A DNA stretch of 44,823 nt. Origin: Nocardiopsis suaedae. GTDB lineage: Bacteria > Actinomycetota > Actinomycetes > Streptosporangiales > Streptosporangiaceae. Position numbers and translations under genes: made by a program. Under the pieces are notes generated by a model. The model was not told the origin of the DNA and did not search any database. It saw only the letters and a list, made by a program, of their open reading frames with translations. This document shows positions 1-7,709 of the stretch, in pieces. The stretch spans positions 1-44,823 of the forward strand of contig NZ_JAQFWP010000061.1 of assembly GCF_027706745.1 (NCBI RefSeq), written 5' to 3'. Each line of letters opens with the position of its first letter. The first letter of the stretch is position 1.

Positions 1-194
1 TCTGGCCGTCGCTGCCTCCTTTCCCGCGCCCCGACCACCCGCTACCCGGCCGGGGGGTGGGGCCCAGAAGACCGGTGCGCCCGCTGAACTCGCCAGAGGC
101 GGACGGGCGGCCCGGGAAGCGGGGTATGCGCTTTCCTCCGGTGCCGGGACGGGGGGTTCCCAGCGGGCGCACCGGATGCCTACCGTTCGGGGTG
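1..194. other. Upstream region without a recognised gene
   Basis: No gene is recognised before the cellulase operon. An open frame runs into the GH48 gene from base 57, but its translation is low-complexity Pro/Arg/Ala sequence before the signal peptide, so it is treated as non-coding leader. No convincing -35/-10 pair was identified. Confidence 0.5.
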
Positions 195-208
195 TGGGAG
201 CGCTCCCA
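195..208. promoter_or_regulatory. CelR/CebR-type operator, perfect 14-bp palindrome
   Basis: The bases read TGGGAGCGCTCCCA. This is exactly the operator described for CelR of Thermobifida fusca and CebR of Streptomyces, LacI-family repressors released by cellobiose. It lies 155 bp upstream of the GH48 start codon, so cellobiose induction of the three-gene cellulase operon is the natural reading. The cognate repressor does not seem to be the LacI gene at 13267, whose own intergenic region has a different palindrome. Confidence 0.9.
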
Positions 209-238
209 AGCGGTGGCGCCGCCGCTTGGGAGCTCCCC
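206..238. promoter_or_regulatory. Second, compressed operator-like palindrome and hairpin
   Basis: A second palindrome, TGGGAGCTCCC at 227-237, equals the CelR site without its central GC. The two palindromes are joined by a near-perfect inverted repeat (CCAAGCGG at 207-214 and CCGCTTGG at 222-229). The whole block from 196 to 237 can therefore fold as one long stem-loop, or offer two operator-like sites in mirror orientation. Whether the shortened palindrome binds a LacI dimer is unknown. Confidence 0.55.
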
Positions 239-362
239 CCCCCCGGCAGTGCCGCCGTCCCTGACCCGACGCCCGCCCTCCGCCCCTCCCGCTCCCCCGC
301 GCGCCCGCGCCCCCCTGCCGCACCCCGCGCCGGGAGAGGAGCATCCCCTGGAGGTATCCCCC

Positions 363-3266
363 ATGAGCCCCCGGCACCGACCCCTGCGCCTGCTCGCGGG
401 CGCGCTGACCGCCGCGCTCGCCGCGGTGCTCGCCCCCGCCGCCCCCGTCCACGCCGCCGCCTCCTGCTCGGTCGACTACGAGGTCGCCGACGAGTGGGGC
501 GGCGGCTTCACCGCCGCCGTCACCGTGGTCAACGGCGACGAGCCCGTCTCCGGCTGGTCGCTCGGCTGGACCTTCCCCGACGGCCAGCAGATCACCAACG
601 GCTGGAACGGCGCCTTCTCCCAGGAGGGGGACGAGGTCACCGTCTCCCACCCGGGTTGGAACCCCGACCTGGACCCCGGCGAGGCCGCCTCGTTCGGGTT
701 CCAGGCCTCCCTCACCGGCGCCAACGGCGCGCCCACCGGGTTCACCCTCAACGGCACCCCGTGCGACGGCGAGGGCGACAACACCCCGCCCGAGGTCGCG
801 CTGACCGCCCCCGAGGACGGCGCCGCGCTGCTCGCCGACGACCCGATCGCCCTGGCCGCCGAGGCCTCCGACGCCGACGGGGAGGTCGAGCGCGTCGTCT
901 TCCAGGCCGACGGCACCGAGATCGGCGCCGACGACACGGCCCCCTACACGGCGGACTGGTCCGGCGCCGAGCCGGGCCGGTACTCGCTGACCGCCACCGC
1001 GGTCGACGACCAGGGGGCGGCGACCACCTCGGCCCCGGTCGCGGTGCAGGTGCTGGCCGAGCCGGAGGTCACCGCGCGGCCCTCCTCGGTCAGCGTCCGC
1101 CAGGGCGGGACCGCCTCCTTCGAACTCGAACTGTCCACCGCCCCCGAGGACGGCGTCCAGGTGGAGGTGGCCCGCACCGGGGGCAGCGAGGACATCACCG
1201 TCGCCGGCGGCGCCTCCCTCTCCTTCGGGCCCGACGACTGGGACGAGCCGCAGGAGGTGACGGTCGCCTCCGCGGACAACGGCGGCGACCCGGCCTCGGC
1301 CGTGCTCACCGCGTCGGCCGAGGGGTACGGCTCCGCCGAGGTCGAGGTCACCGAGATCGAGGGGTCGGCCTCCGACTACGACGCGGCGTTCCTGGAGCAG
1401 TACGACAAGATCAAGGACCCCGACAGCGGGTACTTCCGCGCGTTCGACGGGCTGCTGGTGCCCTACCACTCGGTGGAGACCCTCATCGTGGAGGCGCCGG
1501 ACCACGGGCACGCCACCACCTCCGAGGCGTTCAGCTACTACCTGTGGCTGGAGGCCGCCTACGGCAGGGCGACCGGCGACTGGGAGCCCTTCACCGACGC
1601 GTGGGCGTCGCTGGAGGAGCACATCGTCCCGGGCACTGAGGACCAGCCCACCAACGCCGCCTACGACCCGTCCTCCCCGGCGACCTACATCCCCGAGCAG
1701 GACGAGCCCCAGGGGTACCCGTCCGCGCTGGACCAGAGCGTGCCCACCGGCGAGGACCCGCTGGCCGAGGAGCTGAGCGGCACCTACGGCACGGACGAGG
1801 TCTACGGCATGCACTGGCTGCTCGACGTGGACAACACCTACGGGTACGGGTTCTGCGGCGACGGGTCCGACGACGCGCCCGGCTACATCAACACCTTCCA
1901 GCGCGGGTCGCAGGAGTCGGTGTGGGAGACCGTCCCGCACCCCTCGTGCGAGACCTATGCGCACGGCGGCGAGAACGGGTTCCTCGACCTGTTCACCGAC
2001 GACCAGCAGTACTCGCAGCAGTGGCGCTACACCAACGCCCCCGACGCCGACGCCCGCGCGGTCCAGGTGGCGCACCTGGCGCAGACGTGGGCCGAGGAGC
2101 AGGGCAACGCCGGCGCCGTGGCCGGGGTGGTCGACGACGCCGCCCGCATGGGCGACTACCTGCGCTACGCCATGTACGACAAGTACTTCAAGCGGATCGG
2201 CGACTGCGCCGGGGAGCACGAGTGCCCCGGCGGGCAGGGCAAGAACAGCGCCCACTACCTGATGTCCTGGTACTACTCCTGGGGCGGCGCCATGGAGAGC
2301 GCCCAGTACCCGTGGGCGTGGCGGATCGGCGGCAGCTCGGCCCACCAGGGCTACCAGAACCCCATGGCCGCCTACGCCCTGTCGGAGACCGAGGCGCTCA
2401 CCCCCGCGTCGCCGACGGCCGCGGAGGACTGGGCCACCAGCATGGACCGCCAGCTGGAGTTCGTGCAGTGGCTCCAGTCGGCCGAGGGCGGCATCGCCGG
2501 GGGCGCCACCAACAGCTGGGCCGGGCGGTACGCCGACCCGCCCGAGGACGCGGCCCGGTTCTACGGCATGTACTACGACTGGCAGCCGGTGTGGCACGAC
2601 CCGCCGTCGAACAACTGGTTCGGCTTCCAGGTGTGGAACATGGAGCGGATCGCCCAGCTCTACAGCACCACCGGCGACGAGCGCGCCGGGGAGATCCTCG
2701 ACGCCTGGGTCCCCTGGGCGCTGGAGAACACCGAGATCGGGACCGGCGGGGAGTTCGCGGTCCCGTCCGACCTGGAGTGGTCCGGCCGCCCCGACGACTG
2801 GACCGGTTCGCCGACCGGGAACCCGGACCTGCACGTGGAGGTCGCCTCGCACGGGCAGGACGTCGGCGTGGCCGCCGGGCTGGCCAAGACGCTGATGCAC
2901 TACGCCGCCGGGTCGGGCGACTCCGCCGCGCGCACCGCCGCCGAAGGGCTGCTCGACGCCCTGCTGGAGCACCGGGACGACCTCGGCATCGCCGTCGAGG
3001 AGACCCGGGCCGACTACGCGCGCTTCGACGACGAGGTGTACATCCCGCAGGGCTGGTCGGGCGAGATGGCCAACGGCGACCCGGTGGGGCCCGGGGCCAC
3101 CTTCACCTCGATCCGGTCCTTCTACCGGGACGACCCGCAGTGGCCGAAGGTCGAGGCCTACCTGGAGGACCCGGACGGGCCCGCTCCCTCCTTCACCTAC
3201 CACCGGTTCTGGTCCCAGACCGAGATCGCCACGGCGTTCGCCGTCCACGACGAGCTGTTCGGCTGA
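363..3266 (+). CDS. cel48A: Secreted GH48 reducing-end exocellulase with CBM2
   Basis: This gene encodes a 967-residue secreted processive cellobiohydrolase acting on crystalline cellulose from the reducing end. A signal peptide covers about residues 1-31, ending APVHA. A family 2 cellulose-binding module lies between Cys35 and Cys134. Two beta-sandwich modules follow: an Ig-like one (about 142-231) and a Calx-beta-like one (about 234-333). The GH48 catalytic domain runs from about 338 to the end. The GH48 signature VEAPDHGHATTSEAF is present; by comparison with clostridial Cel48F, Glu377 and Glu388 correspond to the conserved acidic pair, Glu388 being the likely acid. T. fusca Cel48A has one FnIII between CBM2 and GH48, so the double spacer differs. 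The start was chosen for the signal peptide and GGAGG at 351-355. It is the first gene of the operon, behind the CelR-type operator. Confidence 0.93.
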   Translation: MSPRHRPLRLLAGALTAALAAVLAPAAPVHAAASCSVDYEVADEWGGGFTAAVTVVNGDEPVSGWSLGWTFPDGQQITNGWNGAFSQEGDEVTVSHPGWNPDLDPGEAASFGFQASLTGANGAPTGFTLNGTPCDGEGDNTPPEVALTAPEDGAALLADDPIALAAEASDADGEVERVVFQADGTEIGADDTAPYTADWSGAEPGRYSLTATAVDDQGAATTSAPVAVQVLAEPEVTARPSSVSVRQGGTASFELELSTAPEDGVQVEVARTGGSEDITVAGGASLSFGPDDWDEPQEVTVASADNGGDPASAVLTASAEGYGSAEVEVTEIEGSASDYDAAFLEQYDKIKDPDSGYFRAFDGLLVPYHSVETLIVEAPDHGHATTSEAFSYYLWLEAAYGRATGDWEPFTDAWASLEEHIVPGTEDQPTNAAYDPSSPATYIPEQDEPQGYPSALDQSVPTGEDPLAEELSGTYGTDEVYGMHWLLDVDNTYGYGFCGDGSDDAPGYINTFQRGSQESVWETVPHPSCETYAHGGENGFLDLFTDDQQYSQQWRYTNAPDADARAVQVAHLAQTWAEEQGNAGAVAGVVDDAARMGDYLRYAMYDKYFKRIGDCAGEHECPGGQGKNSAHYLMSWYYSWGGAMESAQYPWAWRIGGSSAHQGYQNPMAAYALSETEALTPASPTAAEDWATSMDRQLEFVQWLQSAEGGIAGGATNSWAGRYADPPEDAARFYGMYYDWQPVWHDPPSNNWFGFQVWNMERIAQLYSTTGDERAGEILDAWVPWALENTEIGTGGEFAVPSDLEWSGRPDDWTGSPTGNPDLHVEVASHGQDVGVAAGLAKTLMHYAAGSGDSAARTAAEGLLDALLEHRDDLGIAVEETRADYARFDDEVYIPQGWSGEMANGDPVGPGATFTSIRSFYRDDPQWPKVEAYLEDPDGPAPSFTYHRFWSQTEIATAFAVHDELFG

Positions 3267-3280
3267 CGGCGGCCGACGGA

Positions 3281-3289
3281 AAGGAGGAG
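3281..3289 (+). promoter_or_regulatory. Strong ribosome binding site fixing a GTG start
   Basis: AAGGAGGAG sits five bases before the GTG at 3295. The spacing and the signal-peptide-like residues that follow decide the start of the GH5 gene. Confidence 0.8.
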
Positions 3290-3294
3290 ACCCC

Positions 3295-4839
3295 GTGCGA
3301 CGCCGACTCACGGCACTCGCCCTCGCCGCCGTCCTCGCCGCGGCCCCGGTGGCGGCGGCCCCCTCCGCCGGGGCGGACCCCGCCCCGGCGGCTCCGGCGG
3401 GCACCGGTGAAGGCCCCTGGAGCGCGGAAGGCGCCCAGCTCGTGGACGCCTCCGGTGAACCGGTCCGGATGACCGGTGTCAACTGGTTCGGCTCGGAGAC
3501 CGAGACCTACGCCCCGCACGGGCTCTGGGCCCGGAACCTGGAGGACATGGTCGCCCAGATGGCCGGGCTGGGCTTCAACACCATCCGCCTGCCCTACTCC
3601 AACGAGGCGCTCGACCCGGGCGCCGAGCCCTCCGGCATCGATTTCGAACTCAACCCCGGCCTGGAGGGCCTGTCCGGACTGGAGATCATCGACCGCGTCG
3701 TGGAGGAGGCGGACGCGCACGGCATGCGGGTCGTGCTCGACCGGCACCGCCCCGCGGCGGACTCCCAGTCGCCGCTCTGGTACACGCCCGACCGGCCGGA
3801 GAGCGAGTGGATCGACGATTGGACGATGCTCGCCGAGCGGTACGCGGGCGACCCCACCGTCATCGGCGCCGACCTGCACAACGAACCGCACTCCACCGCG
3901 GACGGGCAGGGGGCGTGCTGGGGGTGCGGAGACCCCGAGCGGGACTGGCGCCTGGCCGCCGAGCGCGCGGGCGAGGCCGTCCTGGAGGCCAACCCGGACT
4001 GGCTGGTCATCGTCGAGGGCGTGGACTGCGTCCCCGGCACCCCGGCGCCCGAGTGCGGCTGGTGGGGCGGCAACCTCTCCGGCGTCCCGGAGCACCCGGT
4101 GCGCCTGAGCGACCCGGACAAGCTCGTCTACTCCGCGCACGAGTACGCCACCTCGGTCGCCGACCAGGACTGGTTCGACGACCCCGCGTTCCCGGACAAC
4201 ATGCCCGGGCTGTGGGACGCCTTCTTCGGGCACATCGAGCACGACGGGGCCGCCCCGCTGCTGCTCGGCGAGTTCGGCACCACCCTGCAGGACCCGCGCG
4301 ACGGGGTCTGGCTGGGCGAGCTCATGTCCTACCTCGGCGAAGGGCCGACCGGGGTCGACTTCACCTACTGGTCCTGGAACCCCAATTCCGGGGACACCGG
4401 CGGCATCCTCCAGGACGACTGGACCACCGTCGACCAGGACAAGTACGCCTACCTGGAGCCCTACCTGCTGCCGCCCGGCGGCGGGGGCGGAGGCGGGGAC
4501 GGCGGCGGTCCGCCGGACGGCGCCGCGTGCACCGTCGACTACCGGGTCACCGACGCCTGGGACGCCGGCTTCACCGCGGAGGCCGTGCTGACCAACGACG
4601 GCTCCACGGCCCTGGAGGACTGGACGCTGACCTGGACGGCCCCGGAGGGCGTGCGGGTCGCCAACGGGTGGGGCGCCCGGGTCTCCCAGGACGGGGGCAC
4701 CGTCACCGCGTCCGCCCCCGACTGGGCGCGCGCACTGGAACCCGGTGCCTCGTCGGCCGTCGGCGTCCAGGCCACGGGGCCCTCCGCACCCGCACCCGAT
4801 GACTTCCGGATCGGGGACACCGCCTGCGCCACCGCCTGA
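3295..4839 (+). CDS. Secreted GH5_1 endo-1,4-beta-glucanase with C-terminal CBM2
   Basis: The 514-residue product is an endocellulase of the Acidothermus E1 type (GH5 subfamily 1). A signal peptide covers about residues 1-27. The catalytic domain (about 40-400) contains the E1 hallmarks GVNWFGSET, GFNTIRLPYSNE, VVLDRHRP, DLHNEPH with acid/base Glu197, ACWGCGD, and LLLGEFGTTL with nucleophile Glu326. A Gly-rich linker is followed by a family 2 cellulose-binding module starting at Cys412 and ending just before the C-terminus. Translation starts at GTG, 28 bases after the GH48 stop, which supports co-transcription. It would make internal cuts that feed the two exocellulases on either side. Confidence 0.93.
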   Translation: MRRRLTALALAAVLAAAPVAAAPSAGADPAPAAPAGTGEGPWSAEGAQLVDASGEPVRMTGVNWFGSETETYAPHGLWARNLEDMVAQMAGLGFNTIRLPYSNEALDPGAEPSGIDFELNPGLEGLSGLEIIDRVVEEADAHGMRVVLDRHRPAADSQSPLWYTPDRPESEWIDDWTMLAERYAGDPTVIGADLHNEPHSTADGQGACWGCGDPERDWRLAAERAGEAVLEANPDWLVIVEGVDCVPGTPAPECGWWGGNLSGVPEHPVRLSDPDKLVYSAHEYATSVADQDWFDDPAFPDNMPGLWDAFFGHIEHDGAAPLLLGEFGTTLQDPRDGVWLGELMSYLGEGPTGVDFTYWSWNPNSGDTGGILQDDWTTVDQDKYAYLEPYLLPPGGGGGGGDGGGPPDGAACTVDYRVTDAWDAGFTAEAVLTNDGSTALEDWTLTWTAPEGVRVANGWGARVSQDGGTVTASAPDWARALEPGASSAVGVQATGPSAPAPDDFRIGDTACATA

Positions 4840-4868
4840 CGGCGGCGCCCGCCCCGGTCCGGAAGGGG

Positions 4869-4892
4869 CGGCGCCCGGCCCGCCGGGCGCCG
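4869..4892. other. Strong intercistronic stem-loop in the cellulase operon
   Basis: CGGCGCCCGGC at 4869-4879 pairs with GCCGGGCGCCG at 4882-4892, giving an almost loop-free 11-bp stem between the GH5 and GH6 genes. A second, bulged GC-rich hairpin (about 4842-4872) overlaps its left side. There is no U-run, so it may be an attenuator, a processing or stability element, or a terminator of the high-GC type. Confidence 0.55.
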
Positions 4893-4962
4893 GTCCCAGC
4901 ACCCCCACCCCCCGGCCCGCCGCACCGACACCGCGCGGCGGGCCACCCCCAGAGGAGGATCG

Positions 4963-6711
4963 ATGAGAGCACAGACCCACCGCCGCCACCGGCGGTGGCC
5001 GGGACGGGCCGCGGCCGGCGCCTCGGCGCTCGCCCTGGGCGCGGCCGCGTTCGCCGTCGGCTCCCCGGCGCAGGCCGCCGCGGGCTGCACGGTGGACTAC
5101 ACGGTGGCCAACGACTGGGGCTCCGGGTTCACCGCCGAGGTGGCGGTGACCAACCTGGGCGACCCACTCGACGCCTGGACGCTGGAGTGGGACTTCGCGG
5201 GCGACCAGCAGGTCACCAACGGCTGGAACGGCGACTTCTCCCAGGACGGGGCGCACGTGGAGGTGACGGGGGCGGGGCACAACGCGACCCTGGGCACCGA
5301 CGCCACGGCGCAGTTCGGGTTCAACGGGAACTACAGCGGCGACAACGCGGTGCCCGGGACCTTCACGCTGAACGGTGTGGAGTGCGACGGCACCGCCGAC
5401 CCCGGCCCGGACCCCGACCCGGATCCGGACCCCGAGCCGGGGGAGCGCGTCGACAACCCCTTCGCGGGCGCCGACACCTACGTCAACCCCGTGTGGTCCG
5501 AGAACGCCGCCTCCGAACCCGGCGGCGATGCCGTGGCCGACGAGTCCACCGCCTTCTGGATGGACCGCATCGGCGCCATCGAGGGCAACGACAGCCCCAC
5601 CACCGGCGACATGGGCCTGCGCGACCACCTCGACGAGGCCCTGGAGCAGAGCTCCGGGGACCGGCCGATGGTGATCCAGACCGTCATCTACAACCTGCCC
5701 GGCCGGGACTGCGCCGCACTGGCCTCCAACGGTGAGCTGGGCCCCGAGGAGATCGGCCGGTACAAGCAGGAGTACATCGACCCGATCGCCGAGATCCTCT
5801 CCGACGAGAAGTACGCCGACCTGCGCATCGTCGCCACCATCGAGCCCGACTCGCTGCCGAACCTGGTCACCAACGTGGGCAGCGCAGAGGGCGCGACCGA
5901 GGCGTGCAACACCATGCTCGAGAACGGCAACTATGTGGAGGGCGTGGCCTACGCCCTCGACACGCTGGGCGACATCCCCAACGTCTACAACTACGTCGAC
6001 GCCGGGCACCACGGTTGGATCGGCTGGGACACCAACCTCGGACCGGCGATGGACCTGTTCTACGAGACCGCGAACTCCCACGGCGCCTCGCCGGACGACG
6101 TGCACGGGTTCGTCACCAACACCGCCAACTACTCGGCGCTGACCGAACCGCACTTCGACGTGGGCGACACGGTCGGCGGGCAGCAGATCCGCCAGTCGGA
6201 CTGGATCGACTGGAACCAGTACGTCGACGAGCTGACCTTCGCCCAGGGGCTGCGCGAGGAGGCGGTCTCCGCCGGGTTCAGCGCCGACACCGGGATGCTG
6301 ATCGACACCTCCCGCAGCGGGTGGGGCGGCCCGGAGCGGCCCTCGGGCCCCAGCTCCTCGACCGACCTGAACACCTTCGTCGAGGACAGCCGCGTCGACC
6401 GCAGGATCCACGTCGGGAACTGGTGCAACCAGTCCGGCGCGGGGCTGGGCCACCGGCCCGCCGCCGAGCCCGAGCCGGGGATCGACGCCTACGTCTGGGT
6501 GAAGCCGCCCGGCGAGTCGGACGGCTCCAGCGAGGAGATCCCCAACGACGAGGGCAAGGGCTTCGACCGGATGTGCGACCCCACTTATGAGGGGAACCCG
6601 CGCAACGGGAACAACCCGTCCGGCGCCCTGCCGGACGCCCCGCTGGCCGGCCACTGGTTCTCCGCCCAGTTCCAGGAGCTGCTGGCCAACGCCCACCCGT
6701 CGGTGGGCTGA
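4963..6711 (+). CDS. cel6B: Secreted GH6 exocellulase (Cel6B type) with CBM2
   Basis: This 582-residue protein resembles T. fusca Cel6B, a cellobiohydrolase attacking cellulose from the non-reducing end with inversion. A signal peptide (about 1-40) precedes a CBM2 starting at Cys42 (GCTVDYTVANDWGSGF). A Pro-Asp repeat linker (about 146-161) and the GH6 domain (about 165-582) follow. Key residues are visible: Asp249 in NLPGRDCAA and the candidate acid Asp296 in EPDSLPN. Late signatures include WVKPPGESDG and GKGFDRMCDP. The start follows AGAGGAGG at 4951-4958. Together with the GH48 and GH5 enzymes it completes a reducing-end exo, endo and non-reducing-end exo trio. Confidence 0.93.
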   Translation: MRAQTHRRHRRWPGRAAAGASALALGAAAFAVGSPAQAAAGCTVDYTVANDWGSGFTAEVAVTNLGDPLDAWTLEWDFAGDQQVTNGWNGDFSQDGAHVEVTGAGHNATLGTDATAQFGFNGNYSGDNAVPGTFTLNGVECDGTADPGPDPDPDPDPEPGERVDNPFAGADTYVNPVWSENAASEPGGDAVADESTAFWMDRIGAIEGNDSPTTGDMGLRDHLDEALEQSSGDRPMVIQTVIYNLPGRDCAALASNGELGPEEIGRYKQEYIDPIAEILSDEKYADLRIVATIEPDSLPNLVTNVGSAEGATEACNTMLENGNYVEGVAYALDTLGDIPNVYNYVDAGHHGWIGWDTNLGPAMDLFYETANSHGASPDDVHGFVTNTANYSALTEPHFDVGDTVGGQQIRQSDWIDWNQYVDELTFAQGLREEAVSAGFSADTGMLIDTSRSGWGGPERPSGPSSSTDLNTFVEDSRVDRRIHVGNWCNQSGAGLGHRPAAEPEPGIDAYVWVKPPGESDGSSEEIPNDEGKGFDRMCDPTYEGNPRNGNNPSGALPDAPLAGHWFSAQFQELLANAHPSVG

Positions 6712-6720
6712 CCGGAACCG

Positions 6721-6762
6721 CCGCGCCCCCGCCAGCTCTTCCCCCCTCCGGCGGGGGCGCGG
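6721..6762. terminator. Bidirectional terminator between cel6B and the epimerase
   Basis: A perfect 13-bp inverted repeat (arms 6721-6733 and 6750-6762, CCGCGCCCCCGCC and its complement) with a 16-base pyrimidine-rich loop lies between two convergent genes. It would stop transcripts from both sides. Confidence 0.8.
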
Positions 6763-6769
6763 TGCGGTC

Positions 6770-7678
6770 TCACTCCCCGCCGACGGCGGCGACGGTCAGC
6801 TCCATGGAGAGCCGCTCTCCCGGCTCCAGCACGGACAGGCCGTCGCCGCTGTTGAACGCGTCCGGCGCGCAGGTCATCGGCTCGATGGCGACGGCCCTCC
6901 GGTGGTCGGGACCATCAGGCAGGGCCAGCGTGTACACCTGCACCCATCCGCACCCGGCCGACCAGCCCACCCGCACCCCGCGCCCGTCGGGCCCGGTCAG
7001 GACGGCGGCCGGGGAGGGGGCCGCGGCGGCGCCGGTGAAGGCGTGGTCGATCGCGGCGTCCCCGATGGGGCGCGGCGTGGTGAAGTCGAGGCCCAGGTCG
7101 GCGGCGGGCTTGCGGCCGGTGGGGATCAGCCGCTCGTCGACGGTGAGCACCTCCGGGCAGGGCAGGTGCAGGGTCCAGTCGTCGCAGGTGCCGCCCCCGG
7201 CGGTGAAGTAGGGGTGCGCGGACAGCCCGGCCGGGGCCGGTCCGTGCCCGGCGTTGGCGGCGGTCAGGGTGAGCGAGAGCCCGTCCGGCCCGAGGGCGTA
7301 GCGGGCGCGCAGCTCCAGGGTGAAGGGGTAGCCGGGGCGCGGCCAGAGGGTCTCGGCGAGGGTGAGGGCGTCCTCCCCGCGCTCCTCCACCCGCCAGCGG
7401 TTCCACAGCGCCAGGCCGTGCAGGGCGGTGCCGCGCTCCGGCTCGTCGACCGGCAGGACGTGGTCGTGCCCGCCGAAGCGGTAGCGGGCACCGGCGATCC
7501 GGTTGGGCCAGGGCGCGAGGACGGCCCCCGCGTAGCGGGGGAAGGGGACGGTCTGCGACCGGTCGAACAGCAGGTCGCGGCCGCCGTACCGGACGCCGCG
7601 CAGGGCGGCGCCGAGCTCGGATACGACGGCCTCGTACGGGCCTGCGGTCAGCCGGTGGTGCGGGATGTCGAGGGGCAT
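6770..7678 (-). CDS. Aldose 1-epimerase family protein
   Basis: The 302-residue product belongs to the galactose mutarotase (aldose 1-epimerase) family, cytoplasmic enzymes interconverting alpha and beta anomers of sugars. Family landmarks are APWPNRIAGARY, GTALHGLALW with the first catalytic-type His, and GLSAHPYF with the second. It is the last gene of the minus-strand sugar operon, 31 bases after the GH3 gene, and could speed anomer equilibration of the sugars released by that glycosidase. No strong Shine-Dalgarno precedes the ATG, so translation may depend on the upstream gene. The exact sugar is not visible from sequence. Confidence 0.85.
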   Translation of the reverse strand: MPLDIPHHRLTAGPYEAVVSELGAALRGVRYGGRDLLFDRSQTVPFPRYAGAVLAPWPNRIAGARYRFGGHDHVLPVDEPERGTALHGLALWNRWRVEERGEDALTLAETLWPRPGYPFTLELRARYALGPDGLSLTLTAANAGHGPAPAGLSAHPYFTAGGGTCDDWTLHLPCPEVLTVDERLIPTGRKPAADLGLDFTTPRPIGDAAIDHAFTGAAAAPSPAAVLTGPDGRGVRVGWSAGCGWVQVYTLALPDGPDHRRAVAIEPMTCAPDAFNSGDGLSVLEPGERLSMELTVAAVGGE

Positions 7679-7709
7679 GGCGGGGAGCGTACCCCGGGCG
7701 GACCGGCGC

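Noticed and set aside
57-362. In-frame extension of the GH48 gene
   Set aside because: The extra 102 codons are low-complexity, cover the CelR operator, and would bury the signal peptide; the ATG at 363 has a good ribosome binding site.
3193-6696. Very long antisense open frame (minus strand) through the cellulase genes
   Set aside because: It lies opposite recognised GH5 and GH6 domains and has the composition of a GC-rich shadow frame.
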